From Rhodospirillaceae bacterium (GTDB taxonomy: Bacteria; Pseudomonadota; Alphaproteobacteria; Rhodospirillales; Casp-alpha2): 50,517 nucleotides of DNA. The translations under genes were made by a program, and so were the position numbers. The stretch covers positions 1-50,517 of the forward strand of contig PALN01000075.1 of the NCBI GenBank assembly GCA_002706405.1. Direction: 5' to 3'. Shown piece by piece: positions 19,169 through 27,794 of the stretch; position 1 is the stretch's first letter, and each line of letters starts with the position of its first letter. Under the pieces are notes generated by a model. The model was not told the DNA's origin. It saw only the letters and a program-made list of their open reading frames with translations, and did not search any database.

Positions 19169-22165
19169 TCAAATTGTCAAATAACGGTCGAGGACTTGCG
19201 CGACGTGCACCGCGTCGCGCGGCGTGCCGTCGGCGATCTGATGGCGGCAGCTGGTGCCGTCGGCGACGATCATCGTGTCGGCGTCGGCATCGCGCACGGC
19301 GGGCAGCAGAGACAGTTCGCCCATGCGTTTGGAGACATCGACGTTGTCCTTGTCATACCCAAAGGCGCCTGCCATGCCGCAGCAGCTCGATTCAATCGTC
19401 TCCACGTTCAATCCCGGGACCAGACGCAGCGTTGTCTCCACCGCGCCCATGGCGGCGAAGGCCTTCTGGTGGCAATGGCCGTGCAGCAGCGCCTTGCCGT
19501 CCTCGGCATCCTTCAGCGGCAGGGTCAGGGTGCCGGCCGCGGCTTCGCTCGCCAGGAATTCCTCGAACAGCATGGCCTTGGCGGCCAGCGCCTTGCTGTC
19601 GTCGCCCGGCAGCAGGACCGTGAACTCGTCGCGCAGGGTCAAGAGGCACGACGGCTCCAGCCCGACGATGGGCACGCCCGCGTCGACGAAAGGCTTCAAG
19701 GCGTCGAGCGTGCGCTGCGCTTCCTTCTTCGCTTCCTCGGCCAGGCCGGCGGCCAGGAAGGTGCGGCCGCAGCACAGCGGCCGCGCGCGGTCCGGGGCCT
19801 GGGCGGTGACGACGCGATAGCCGGCGGCGGTCAGCACCCGGCGCGCGGCGGCCAGATTCTCCGGCTCGAAATAGGTGTTGAAGGTGTCGCCCAGCAGGAC
19901 CACCGCCTTGCCCACCGGACAGGCGTTCGGGTCGACCGGGGTTGCGCCCTTGTCCGGCGTCGCGGCCCAGCGCGGCAGGCTGCGGTCGGCGGAAAAGCCC
20001 AGCAGTTTTTCCGACAGCCAGGCGGCGCCGGGGATCGTGTCGCGCAGGTTCAGCAGCCAGGAAACTTTGCTGGCGGCGGGGGCATAGCGCGGCAGATAGG
20101 CGACCAGCCGGTCGAACAGGCGCAGCCCGTGACGCTTGTTGTACTGATTCAGGAATTCGACCTTCATGCGCGCCATGTCGACGCCCGTGGGGCATTCGCG
20201 CTTGCAGCCCTTGCAGCCGACGCAGAGCTTCATGGTCGCGGCCATGTCGTCGGAGGTAAAGGCGTCGGGGCCGAGCTGTCTCGAAATCGCGAGGCGCAGC
20301 GTGTTGGCGCGGCCCCGGGTCAGGTGCTGTTCGTCCCCCGTGGCGCGGTAGGACGGGCACATCACCCCGGCGTCGCGTTTGCGGCAGGCACCGTTGTTGT
20401 TGCACATCTCGACAGCACCCGCGAAGCCGCCCCAGTCGGACCAGTCGAGGACCGTCGCGATCTGCTCCGTCTTGTAGCCCGGCTTGAAGCGGAACAGGGA
20501 GCGGTCGTCCATCTTGGGCGGGTCGACGATCTTGCCCGGGTTCATCAGGCCCGTGGGATCGACCGTGTTCTTGACCTCCTTGAAGGTCTCGATCATGCGC
20601 GTTCCGAACATGGCTTCGTGGAATTCGGAGCGCACCAGCCCGTCGCCGTGTTCGCCCGAATGCGATCCCTTATATTCGCGGACCATCTCGAAGGCTTCCT
20701 CGGCGATGGCGCGCATCTGCTTCGCACCCAATTCCTGTTTCAGATTGATCACCGGCCGGACATGCAGGGTGCCGACCGAGGCATGGGCGTACCAGGTGCC
20801 TTCGGTGTTGTGCTTGTGGAATACCTGCGTCAGGCGGTCCGTGTATTCGGCGAGGTCCTCCAGGCGCACGGCGCAGTCCTCGACGAAGGAGATCGGCTTG
20901 CCGTCCCCCTTCATGGACATCATGATGTTGAGGCCCGATTTACGAACCTCCCAGACGTCGCGCTGGAAGGCCGGGTCCACGGCCTCGACCACCGCGTCGG
21001 GGAAGCCCAGGTCGGCCATCATCTCGACCAGCTGTTTCAGCTTGGCGATCAGGGGTTCGCGCTCCTCGCCGGCGAATTCGACCAGCAGCAGGGCATCCGG
21101 CTCCCCCTTCACGAAGCGTTCGACCGTGGGGCGGAAGATTTCGATGTCGCGGGCCAGGCCGATCATGGTGCGGTCGACCAGTTCGACCGCCGCCGGGCCG
21201 AGCGTCACCAGGTGCTGGGCCGCGTCCATGCATTTGTAGAAGGTCGGGAAATGGCAGACGCCCAGCACCTTGTGCTTCGGCAGGGGCTGCAGGTCCAGAT
21301 GCAGCTTGGTCGAAAAGGCCAGCGTGCCTTCCGACCCGATCAAAAGATGGGCCAGGTTCGGATGGGTCTGCTGACGGTACAGCGTCGCCTCGGCCCAGGG
21401 GCCCTTGGGCGCACCGCCGGGCATCAGGGAATCGATGTTGTAGCCGCCGACCCGGCGCATCAGGTCGGGGAAGGATTGGCGGATGTGGTCGCCTTCGCGC
21501 CGGCCGATATCCAAAAGCTTGGCGACCATGTCCTGCTGCACGGGGTCCAGCTTGGCGGCCGGCTCGTTATTGGAGACCTCGCCGAAACGCATGGCCCGGC
21601 CGTCCATGGTCACGGCGTCGATGGCGCGCACATTGTCGCGCATGGTGCCGTAGACGATGGAGCGCGAGCCGCAGGAATTGTTCCCGGCCATGCCGCCGAG
21701 GGTGGCGCGGGACGAGGTCGAGACGTCGACCGGGAACCACAGGCCGTGGGGCTTGAGATAGGCATTGAGGTGATCGAGCACCAGACCCGGTTCGACCAGG
21801 GCCTGGCGCCCCGAGGCATCGAAGTCGAGAATCTTGTTCAGATGTTTCGACAGGTCGACGACCAGGGCTTCGCCCACGGTCTGCCCGCATTGCGAGGTGC
21901 CGCCACCCCGAGGCAGAAGCGGCACGCCCTCGTCCCGAGCGATGGAAATGATCGCCGCCACGTCGTCCGCGTCTTCCGGCACGACCACGCCCAGGGGTTC
22001 GATCTGATAGATCGAGGCATCCGTGGAATAGCGCCCGCGCGAGAACGGATCGAACAGGACCTGGCCTTTGATCGCGGCCTTCAGGCGGCGGGCGAGCGCC
22101 GGATCCCCCTTGGTCGGGCGGCTGCGGGGGGCGGAGGCGGCAAGGGGCGCGTCGGGCAGGGCCAT
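19169..22165 (-). CDS. FAD-binding and Fe-S-binding 2-hydroxyacid dehydrogenase, YdiJ-like
   Basis: A 998-residue fusion protein. Residues about 45-270 are a vanillyl-alcohol-oxidase-type FAD domain (VVPEDADDVAAIISIARDEG, PRGGGTSQCGQTVG, GMAGNNSCGSRSIVYGTM) and about 270-530 the GlcD/lactate-oxidase C-terminal domain. About 600-690 is a two-cluster ferredoxin-like region (LCVGCKGCKRECPTGVD), and about 730-998 a CCG-domain region (PLCCGRTFLAAG, GHCHQKA, SSCCGMAGAFGYD). Length and order match E. coli YdiJ, a D-2-hydroxyglutarate dehydrogenase; D-lactate or glycolate oxidation by relatives is also known. It is divergent from the aminotransferase. The start at 22165 has a weak GTGGA site; 22219 is possible. 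Confidence 0.9.
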   Translation of the reverse strand: MALPDAPLAASAPRSRPTKGDPALARRLKAAIKGQVLFDPFSRGRYSTDASIYQIEPLGVVVPEDADDVAAIISIARDEGVPLLPRGGGTSQCGQTVGEALVVDLSKHLNKILDFDASGRQALVEPGLVLDHLNAYLKPHGLWFPVDVSTSSRATLGGMAGNNSCGSRSIVYGTMRDNVRAIDAVTMDGRAMRFGEVSNNEPAAKLDPVQQDMVAKLLDIGRREGDHIRQSFPDLMRRVGGYNIDSLMPGGAPKGPWAEATLYRQQTHPNLAHLLIGSEGTLAFSTKLHLDLQPLPKHKVLGVCHFPTFYKCMDAAQHLVTLGPAAVELVDRTMIGLARDIEIFRPTVERFVKGEPDALLLVEFAGEEREPLIAKLKQLVEMMADLGFPDAVVEAVDPAFQRDVWEVRKSGLNIMMSMKGDGKPISFVEDCAVRLEDLAEYTDRLTQVFHKHNTEGTWYAHASVGTLHVRPVINLKQELGAKQMRAIAEEAFEMVREYKGSHSGEHGDGLVRSEFHEAMFGTRMIETFKEVKNTVDPTGLMNPGKIVDPPKMDDRSLFRFKPGYKTEQIATVLDWSDWGGFAGAVEMCNNNGACRKRDAGVMCPSYRATGDEQHLTRGRANTLRLAISRQLGPDAFTSDDMAATMKLCVGCKGCKRECPTGVDMARMKVEFLNQYNKRHGLRLFDRLVAYLPRYAPAASKVSWLLNLRDTIPGAAWLSEKLLGFSADRSLPRWAATPDKGATPVDPNACPVGKAVVLLGDTFNTYFEPENLAAARRVLTAAGYRVVTAQAPDRARPLCCGRTFLAAGLAEEAKKEAQRTLDALKPFVDAGVPIVGLEPSCLLTLRDEFTVLLPGDDSKALAAKAMLFEEFLASEAAAGTLTLPLKDAEDGKALLHGHCHQKAFAAMGAVETTLRLVPGLNVETIESSCCGMAGAFGYDKDNVDVSKRMGELSLLPAVRDADADTMIVADGTSCRHQIADGTPRDAVHVAQVLDRYLTI

Positions 22166-22419
22166 GGGCGGATCCACTTTAGTTGTCTGTTTCGATGGCG
22201 GGAGTGTAGCAAATTGCATTCAAAATTCAATAAGACAAATCATCTTGAGTCATAAAAAGACATCTGACTTTCCTATAACTATATGTTTTAAAAGAGTTAA
22301 AAATGAATTTTTCAGCCTTTCATTGAATCCGGGTTGCTTGCCCAAAAAATGTATGCATAATTCCCAAGTCATCGCGCCTCCCTGGCGCGGCAACCCGAAT
22401 ATAAAGAGGACATCCGATC
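22166..22419. promoter_or_regulatory. AT-rich divergent control region of the hydroxyacid/glyoxylate locus
   Basis: This gap between the YdiJ-like gene and the aminotransferase is markedly AT-rich from about 22200 to 22365. TATGCATA at 22352-22359, within AATGTATGCATAATT, resembles half of an FCD-type GntR operator. A 6-bp hairpin (CGCGCC, loop TCCCT, GGCGCG; 22373-22389) lies just before the AAAGAGGA ribosome-binding site of the aminotransferase. Assignment of promoters is not possible by eye. Confidence 0.4.
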
Positions 22420-23598
22420 ATGACTGTGCGCCGCGGCCGCCATTTCCTGCAGATTCCGGGCCCCTCCAACACGCCCGACCGCATCCTTCGCGCCATGGAC
22501 TATCCGGTGATGGACCATCGCGGTCCCGACTTCGCCGACCTGGGCTTGTCTTGCATCGCCGGCATGAAGAAGGTTTTCAAGACGGAAAAGTGCGAGGTCG
22601 TGATCTATCCCGCCTCCGGCACCGGTGCCTGGGAAGCGGCGCTGGCCAACACCATGTCGCCCGGCGACCGGGTGCTGATGTATGAAACCGGACAGTTCGC
22701 CACCCTGTGGAAGAACCTGGCGTTGCGTCTTGGCCTGGTGCCCGAATTCATCGACGGCGACTGGCGCCACGGCGTCGACGCCGCCGCCATCGAAAAGCGG
22801 TTGAACGAAGACAAGGACCACGAGATCAAGGCCGTGTGCATGGTCCATAACGAAACCTCGACCGGCGTGACCTCGCGGGTCAAGCTGGTGCGTGAGGCCG
22901 TGGACCGCACGGGCCATCCGGCCCTGTTCATGGTCGACACCATTTCAGGCTTGGCCTCGGCCGATTTCCGTCAGGACGAATGGGGCGTCGACGTTGCCAT
23001 CGCGGGCTCGCAGAAGGGTTTGATGCTGCCGCCGGGAATCAGCTTCAACTGCGTCTCGGAAAAGGCGCAGGAAGTGTCGAAGTCGGCGACCTTGCCCAAA
23101 TCCTATTGGGCCTGGGATGAAATGATCACCATGAACAAGACCGGCTACTTCCCCTACACGCCGGCGACCAATCTGCTCTACGGCCTCAAGGAAGCCATTG
23201 CGATGTTGATGGAGGAAGGGCTCGATAACGTGTTCGCCCGCCACGAGCGTGTTGCCGAGGCGACCCGCCGTGCCGTCCACGCCTGGGGCCTGGAGGTTCT
23301 GTGCCAAGAGCCCAAGGAGTACTCCCCCGTGTTGACCGCCGTGGTCATGCCCGAGGGCCATAGCGCCGACAACTTCCGGAAAGTGACGCTGGAAAACTTC
23401 GACATGTCGCTCGGCAACGGCCTCAACAAGATCGCCGACAAGGTGTTCCGGATCGGCCACTTGGGCGACTTCAACGAACTGATGCTCATGGGTACGCTGT
23501 CCGGCGTCGAAATGGGGTTGGAGTTGGCCAAGGTTCCACATGAAAAGGGCGGTGTCGACGCCGCCATGGCCTATCTGGTCAATCCCCAGGCCCGCTGA
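22420..23598 (+). CDS. Serine-glyoxylate-type aminotransferase (class V)
   Basis: A 392-residue PLP enzyme of the alanine/serine-glyoxylate aminotransferase family. Key features are FLQIPGPSNTPDRILRAM at the N-terminus, the PLP-phosphate region YPASGTGAWEAAL, the ring-stacking and binding Asp173 in MVDTISGLAS, and the Schiff-base Lys199 in AGSQKGLMLPPG. It transaminates glyoxylate to glycine, using serine, alanine or aspartate as donor; the family also contains the aspartate-glyoxylate enzyme of the beta-hydroxyaspartate cycle, but none of that cycle's other genes lie beside it. AAAGAGGA precedes the ATG. It probably forms an operon with the CoA-transferase 45 bases downstream. Confidence 0.9.
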   Translation: MTVRRGRHFLQIPGPSNTPDRILRAMDYPVMDHRGPDFADLGLSCIAGMKKVFKTEKCEVVIYPASGTGAWEAALANTMSPGDRVLMYETGQFATLWKNLALRLGLVPEFIDGDWRHGVDAAAIEKRLNEDKDHEIKAVCMVHNETSTGVTSRVKLVREAVDRTGHPALFMVDTISGLASADFRQDEWGVDVAIAGSQKGLMLPPGISFNCVSEKAQEVSKSATLPKSYWAWDEMITMNKTGYFPYTPATNLLYGLKEAIAMLMEEGLDNVFARHERVAEATRRAVHAWGLEVLCQEPKEYSPVLTAVVMPEGHSADNFRKVTLENFDMSLGNGLNKIADKVFRIGHLGDFNELMLMGTLSGVEMGLELAKVPHEKGGVDAAMAYLVNPQAR

Positions 23599-23643
23599 CC
23601 GCAAGACGACTAACGACGACAAGAAGAAACGAAAGGAAACCCC

Positions 23644-24855
23644 ATGGCACGAGGTGACGGGCCGCTCGGCGGTATGAAAGTGTTGGATCTGACCCATGTG
23701 ATGGCGGGGCCGACCTGCGCGTTGATGCTGGCCGATATGGGGGCCGACGTCATCAAGGTGGAAAAGGTGCCGGGCGGTGACGACACGCGCCGCGCGGCCC
23801 CGCCCAAGATCGGCGACGAGGCCGCCGCCTTCCTGGTCATGAACCGGGGCAAGCGGTCCGTCGCGGTCGACCTCAAGACCGAGGGCGGCCGGGCCGCCGT
23901 CCGTCGCATGGCGCTTGAGGCCGACGTGCTGTTGGAGAACTACCGTCAGGGCACCCTGGCCAAGCTCGGCCTGGACTATGAAGAGCTGAAAAAGGAAAAC
24001 CCCAAGCTGGTGTGGTGTTCCATCTCCGGCTTCGGGCAGACGGGGCCGTACGCGGAGCGCGGCGGGTTTGATCTGATCGCCCAGGGCATGTCGGGTCTCA
24101 TGCACATCACCGGCGAAGGCCCGGGCCGCCCGCCCTGCAAAGTCGGCGCGCCGATCACCGACATCACCGCCGGCCTGCTGGCGGCCATGGGCGTCTCGGC
24201 GGCCTATGCCCATGCGGTCAAGACCGGCCAGGGCCAGATTGTCGATACCTCCCTGTTCGAAGCGGGCATCCTCCATACCTATTGGCAGTCGGCCATTGCC
24301 TTCGCGACCGGGGAATCCCCCGCCGCCATGGGCTCAGCCCATCCCTTGAACGCACCCTATCAGGCCTTCGAAACGGCCGACGGCTGGATCACCTGCGGGG
24401 CCGCCAATCAGCGGACCTGGGAACGCCTGCTCGAAGCCCTGGACAATCCGGCCATTGCCGACGATCCCCGGTTCACGGACAACACCGGGCGCATGGCCAA
24501 CCGTCAGGCGCTGGAAGATGTCCTGACCCCGATCTTCAAATCGAAACCCTCCGCCGACTGGCTCGCCAAGTTTGAAGCGGTGGGTCTGCCCGCCGGGCCG
24601 GTCCTCGACATCACGCAGATGCACGCCGATCCGCAGGCCATCGCCCGCGACATGATCGTCGAGGTTCCGCACAAGACCTTGGGTACGGCGAAAGCCCTGG
24701 GCATGCCGGTGAAGTTTTCCGGCACGCCGGCGAAGACGGATCAGGGGGCGCCCGTTTATGGCCAGCACACGCGTGAAGTGCTTGCCGAATACGGCTACGG
24801 CGCCGACGAAATTCAAAGCCTGATCGATACGGGGGCCGTGATCGCCGCCGACTGA
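23644..24855 (+). CDS. CaiB/BaiF (class III) CoA-transferase
   Basis: A 403-residue class III acyl-CoA transferase. It opens with LGGMKVLDLTHVMAGPTCAL then MLADMGADVIKVEKVPGGDD, has the catalytic Asp173 in VGAPITDITAGLLA, and ends with the small-domain pattern TADGWITCGAANQRTWERLL. These enzymes move CoA between carboxylic acids through an aspartyl anhydride. Family members act on formate/oxalate, carnitine, malate/citramalate and others; the residues here do not decide. The position after the aminotransferase suggests a C2-C5 hydroxy- or dicarboxylate linked to glyoxylate. AAAGGAAA precedes the ATG. Confidence 0.9.
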   Translation: MARGDGPLGGMKVLDLTHVMAGPTCALMLADMGADVIKVEKVPGGDDTRRAAPPKIGDEAAAFLVMNRGKRSVAVDLKTEGGRAAVRRMALEADVLLENYRQGTLAKLGLDYEELKKENPKLVWCSISGFGQTGPYAERGGFDLIAQGMSGLMHITGEGPGRPPCKVGAPITDITAGLLAAMGVSAAYAHAVKTGQGQIVDTSLFEAGILHTYWQSAIAFATGESPAAMGSAHPLNAPYQAFETADGWITCGAANQRTWERLLEALDNPAIADDPRFTDNTGRMANRQALEDVLTPIFKSKPSADWLAKFEAVGLPAGPVLDITQMHADPQAIARDMIVEVPHKTLGTAKALGMPVKFSGTPAKTDQGAPVYGQHTREVLAEYGYGADEIQSLIDTGAVIAAD

Positions 24856-24870
24856 CGGCGGCGGTGCGGT

Positions 24871-25857
24871 TCAGGGGCCGGCGGGCGCCAGGGTCACGGC
24901 GACCCGCAGGGCCTTGTCCGCGCGGCGCAGGGTCATCTCCACGGCGTCGCCCGCCCGGTGGCGGAACAGGGCCGCGCGAAATTCTCCCGGCGAGGTGACG
25001 GGCCGACCGTCCACATGCGTCACGATATCGCCGGCATCGATCCCGGCCGTGAAGGCGGGGCCGTCGCGGGTCACCTCTGCCACGGAAACGCCCCCGGTCT
25101 TTTCCTGCTGCTGGTCGGAGAGGGGGGTGGTCTCCATCCCGGCCGTCGCCGCCTGGACACGGCCATGGGCGGCAAGGTCCTCGACCACGCGATCCAGCAA
25201 CGGGCGCGCGGCGGCGAAGTTGACGCCGATATTGGCGTCGGATCCTTGCGCGAAGATGGCCGAGACCAAACCGACCAGCTGCCCCTTGCCGTCGACCAAG
25301 GCCCCGCCCGACCCACCCGGATTGACCGCCGCGTCGGTCTGGATGAAATCCTCGATCTCGTTGAAACCGGCGTTGGCCCGGCCCACGGCAGAGACGACGC
25401 CGCAGGACACGGAAAGGCCCCGCCCGAACGGATTGCCGATGGCGCAGACCGGATCGGCCAGGCCCGGCGCGGGCCCTGGTTGGACCGCCGGCAGATCGGC
25501 CTCGACCTTCAGCAGCGCGATGTCCGTCGCCTTGTGCCGACCGACGATCTCGGCTGGGAGCACGCGGCCGTCGGCCAGGCGCACCCGCAGGCTGACCGCG
25601 TCGCCCAGCACATGATCGTTGGTCGCGACATAGCCGCCGGGTCGCACCACGACGCCGGAACCTTCGGGGGCGATGCGTCCGTTGGCGCTTCTCGGGGCGA
25701 AGCCGGGGCGCACGTTCTGCCAGCGCGGCAGCACGACGACCACCGATTGCACGGCCTTGGCGACGGCGGCGGAATCGATGGCGTCGGCCGTGCCCACGCG
25801 GGGGGCCGAAACAAGAAGCGCCGCCAGGAGAGGGACGATGAAAAGCCGTGCGTTCAT
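24871..25857 (-). CDS. Periplasmic HtrA/DegP-like serine protease (one PDZ)
   Basis: A 328-residue S1C-family protease. Residues 1-25 form a signal peptide (LFIVPLLAALLVSA, cleavage near TADA). The catalytic triad is His82 (TNDHVLG), Asp112 (ATDIALLK) and Ser183 (NPGGSGGAL). A single PDZ domain follows (about 235-325; AGIDAGDIVTHVDGRPV). It is shorter than DegP, which has two PDZ domains, and closer to DegS in layout but with a cleavable leader. It probably handles misfolded envelope proteins or regulated proteolysis. The start at 25857 has GAAGG upstream; an earlier in-frame codon would add residues overlapping the divergent gene's promoter. Confidence 0.9.
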   Translation of the reverse strand: MNARLFIVPLLAALLVSAPRVGTADAIDSAAVAKAVQSVVVVLPRWQNVRPGFAPRSANGRIAPEGSGVVVRPGGYVATNDHVLGDAVSLRVRLADGRVLPAEIVGRHKATDIALLKVEADLPAVQPGPAPGLADPVCAIGNPFGRGLSVSCGVVSAVGRANAGFNEIEDFIQTDAAVNPGGSGGALVDGKGQLVGLVSAIFAQGSDANIGVNFAAARPLLDRVVEDLAAHGRVQAATAGMETTPLSDQQQEKTGGVSVAEVTRDGPAFTAGIDAGDIVTHVDGRPVTSPGEFRAALFRHRAGDAVEMTLRRADKALRVAVTLAPAGP

Positions 25858-25937
25858 GCCTTCGTCTTTACCATGATGCGCGGACCGGTGCCGACCTCTA
25901 TATTGGCGGGTCATGGTATGGGAGGACTTTCGACACA

Positions 25938-26420
25938 ATGAAATTCGCGCGCACCATCCGGCTCGATGCCTCGGACCAGAACGTGTTCGACAACCCGGCG
26001 GAACCAGGCGAATGGGCCGTCGCCGGCACCTTTGAATTCGCCGATGGCGATCCGTCTTCCTGGACCAACAAACAACAGCTGGCGTTCAAAAGCGGCTGGA
26101 TGGGGCTCGGCGCCTTCGGGCGGTCGACCTTCGTGCAGGTCGCGGTCCTGCCCGACGGCCAGGTCGAGGAGGCGGTGCGCGCCCTGGCCGGACATCTGTT
26201 CGAACGCTATGGCGCCCCGGACATGATGGCGGCCCTGGATGCCGCGCGGGGCGAATGCGACGACATGGCGGCGCTTTGCGACCATCCGGCGGGCACGCTT
26301 CTGGCGATCGAGCGCGACTTCACCGACGCGGGCATTGCCGAGCGCGTGCGCGTTATTCCCGCCACGGGTGAGGGCCAGCACGCCCGCATCTGGGGCGTCG
26401 CCGACGACGATCCGGCCTGA
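25938..26420 (+). CDS. Conserved small protein, DUF6505-like
   Basis: A 160-residue soluble protein with no signal peptide. The opening MKFARTIRLDASDQNVFDNP and the segment KSGWMGLGAFGRSTFVQVAV resemble an uncharacterised alphaproteobacterial family that I recall as DUF6505; function unknown. GGGAGGAC lies upstream of the ATG at 25938, 80 bases from the divergent protease start. It is on the same strand as the bufferin operon, which begins 160 bases later, but it need not belong to it. Recognition is from memory and moderate. Confidence 0.65.
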   Translation: MKFARTIRLDASDQNVFDNPAEPGEWAVAGTFEFADGDPSSWTNKQQLAFKSGWMGLGAFGRSTFVQVAVLPDGQVEEAVRALAGHLFERYGAPDMMAALDAARGECDDMAALCDHPAGTLLAIERDFTDAGIAERVRVIPATGEGQHARIWGVADDDPA

Positions 26421-26580
26421 TCCGTTTTCGAAAATCGCGATTTTCCGCTCAACTCACTTTCACACCCTTGTGATGGCCTGCGACGTCAACGTTACGCCCG
26501 CTGTCGACAGGCGCGGGTACACTCCTCTTCGACCGGACGCGAGAGCCGGCTCAGAGGCTTCATCAAAGGAGAGTACGCAT

Positions 26581-26847
26581 ATGTCGATCCAGAAAAAGAC
26601 CGCCGGCGCCACGTTGGCCACCGCCGCCGCCGCTCTGTTCATCGCCGGCGCCGCCATGACCGTAGCCCCGACCGCGGCCCAGGCCGACGGCGTCAAATGC
26701 ATGGGTGCGAATTCCTGCAAGGGCCACGGTTCCTGCAAGACGGCCTCCAACGAATGCAAAGGCCTGAATTCCTGCAAGGGCCACGGCTGGATTTCCACCA
26801 GCTCCGAAAAGGAATGCCTGGAAAAGGGCGGCACGGTCGCCAAGTAA
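26581..26847 (+). CDS. bufA: Bufferin-type metallophore precursor (BufA2-like RiPP)
   Basis: An 88-residue secreted peptide. Residues 1-36 are a signal peptide (basic start, Ala-rich hydrophobic core, TAAQADG cleavage region). The mature part has six cysteines (40, 46, 52, 59, 65, 79) in the repeated pattern CKGHGSCKT / CKGLNSCKGHGW. This matches the BufA2 group of bufferins, peptides whose cysteines are modified by an MNIO enzyme and which bind copper in the periplasm. AAAGGAGA precedes the ATG at 26581. It is followed by a terminator hairpin and then the modification enzymes. Recognition rests on the Cys pattern and on the two neighbours. Confidence 0.88.
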   Translation: MSIQKKTAGATLATAAAALFIAGAAMTVAPTAAQADGVKCMGANSCKGHGSCKTASNECKGLNSCKGHGWISTSSEKECLEKGGTVAK

Positions 26848-26880
26848 CGGCAACCTGCGCCTGACCGAATAAGACGGACG

Positions 26881-26920
26881 GCGAGGGGCCGGAGGCATCT
26901 GGCCCCTCGCGACCGTTTTT
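26881..26920 (+). terminator. Intrinsic terminator between bufA and bufB
   Basis: GCGAGGGGCC, a 10-base loop, then GGCCCCTCGC forms a perfect 10-bp stem (26881-26910), followed by GACCGTTTTTG with a T-run at 26916-26920. The bufB start codon is at 26937, only 16 bases after the T-run, so the terminator sits within the operon. Partial read-through would give more precursor mRNA than enzyme mRNA. Confidence 0.8.
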
Positions 26921-26936
26921 GCGCTAGGCTTCATCC

Positions 26937-27794
26937 ATGACCCGCTGCCAGAATCCCTTCCAAGGTTTCGGGCTCGGCCTGCGGCCGCAGCATTTCCCGG
27001 ACATCCTCGGCCCTGCCGGGGCCGAAGCTACGGCCGGCGTCGACTGGTTCGAAATCATCTCGGAAAATTTCATCGCCGTCGGCGGCATGCCGCGGCGCAA
27101 TCTGATGGCCGTGCGCAACAGCCGGCCCATGGCCATGCATGGGGTGTCGCTGTCCATCGGCGCCCCAGACCCCCTGGACGCGGCCTACCTCAAAGGTCTC
27201 AAGGATCTGGTGGATTTGATCGAGCCGGCGGTGGTCTCCGATCATCTGTGCTGGACCGGCGCCCATGGCGTGAACCTGCACGACCTGCTGCCCCTGCCCT
27301 TGACCGAAGAAACCCTGGACCATGTGGCGGCGCGGGTCATCCAGGTGCAGGACGTCCTGGGCCGGCGCATCGTCCTGGAAAATGCCTCGACCTACGTGAC
27401 CTTCACCGCCGACACCATGAGCGAATGGGACTTCCTGGCCGAGTTGACGCGGCGCGCGGATTGCGACCTGCTGCTCGACGTCAACAACGTCTATGTCTCG
27501 GCCTTCAACCACGGCTTCGATCCGGCCGACTATCTGGCGGGGATTCCGGCCGACCGCGTGCGCCAGATCCACTTGGCCGGGCACGAACACAACGGTGATC
27601 ATATCGTCGATACCCATGACGCGCCGGTGGCCGATCCGGTGTGGGACTTGTACCGCCGCGCGGTCTGCAAATTCGGCGCCGTGCCGACAATGATCGAGCG
27701 CGACGCCAACATCCCGCCGTTCGCCGACCTGGTCGACGAGTTGGACCAGGCGCGGCGGCTGGCCGCCCAGGCCTTGGACGGGGCCGCGGCATGA
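26937..27794 (+). CDS. bufB: MNIO-family (DUF692) bufferin-modifying enzyme
   Basis: A 285-residue multinuclear non-heme iron oxidase of the MbnB/BufB type. Family landmarks are GFGLGLRPQHFPDIL at the start, His68 (AMHGVSLSIG), His103 (SDHLCWTGAHG), Glu148 (VLENASTY), LLLDVNNVYVSAFNHGFDP, the HLAGHEHNGDHIVDTHD ligand cluster (about 212-228) and MIERDANIPPF. Enzymes of this family oxidatively convert cysteines of the precursor to heterocycles such as thiooxazoles. Its stop overlaps the partner gene by 4 bases (ATGA). The substrate should be the BufA peptide upstream. Confidence 0.92.
   Translation: MTRCQNPFQGFGLGLRPQHFPDILGPAGAEATAGVDWFEIISENFIAVGGMPRRNLMAVRNSRPMAMHGVSLSIGAPDPLDAAYLKGLKDLVDLIEPAVVSDHLCWTGAHGVNLHDLLPLPLTEETLDHVAARVIQVQDVLGRRIVLENASTYVTFTADTMSEWDFLAELTRRADCDLLLDVNNVYVSAFNHGFDPADYLAGIPADRVRQIHLAGHEHNGDHIVDTHDAPVADPVWDLYRRAVCKFGAVPTMIERDANIPPFADLVDELDQARRLAAQALDGAAA

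Noticed and set aside
19196..22255. A 1019-residue open frame on the plus strand
   Set aside because: It lies wholly antisense to the YdiJ-like dehydrogenase, whose Fe-S and FAD motifs are clear. High GC content creates such long shadow frames; the translation is rich in Gly, Arg, His and Gln with no domain pattern.
22420..24855. Beta-hydroxyaspartate cycle cluster
   Set aside because: Only a similar aminotransferase is present; no aldolase, dehydratase or iminosuccinate reductase genes lie nearby.
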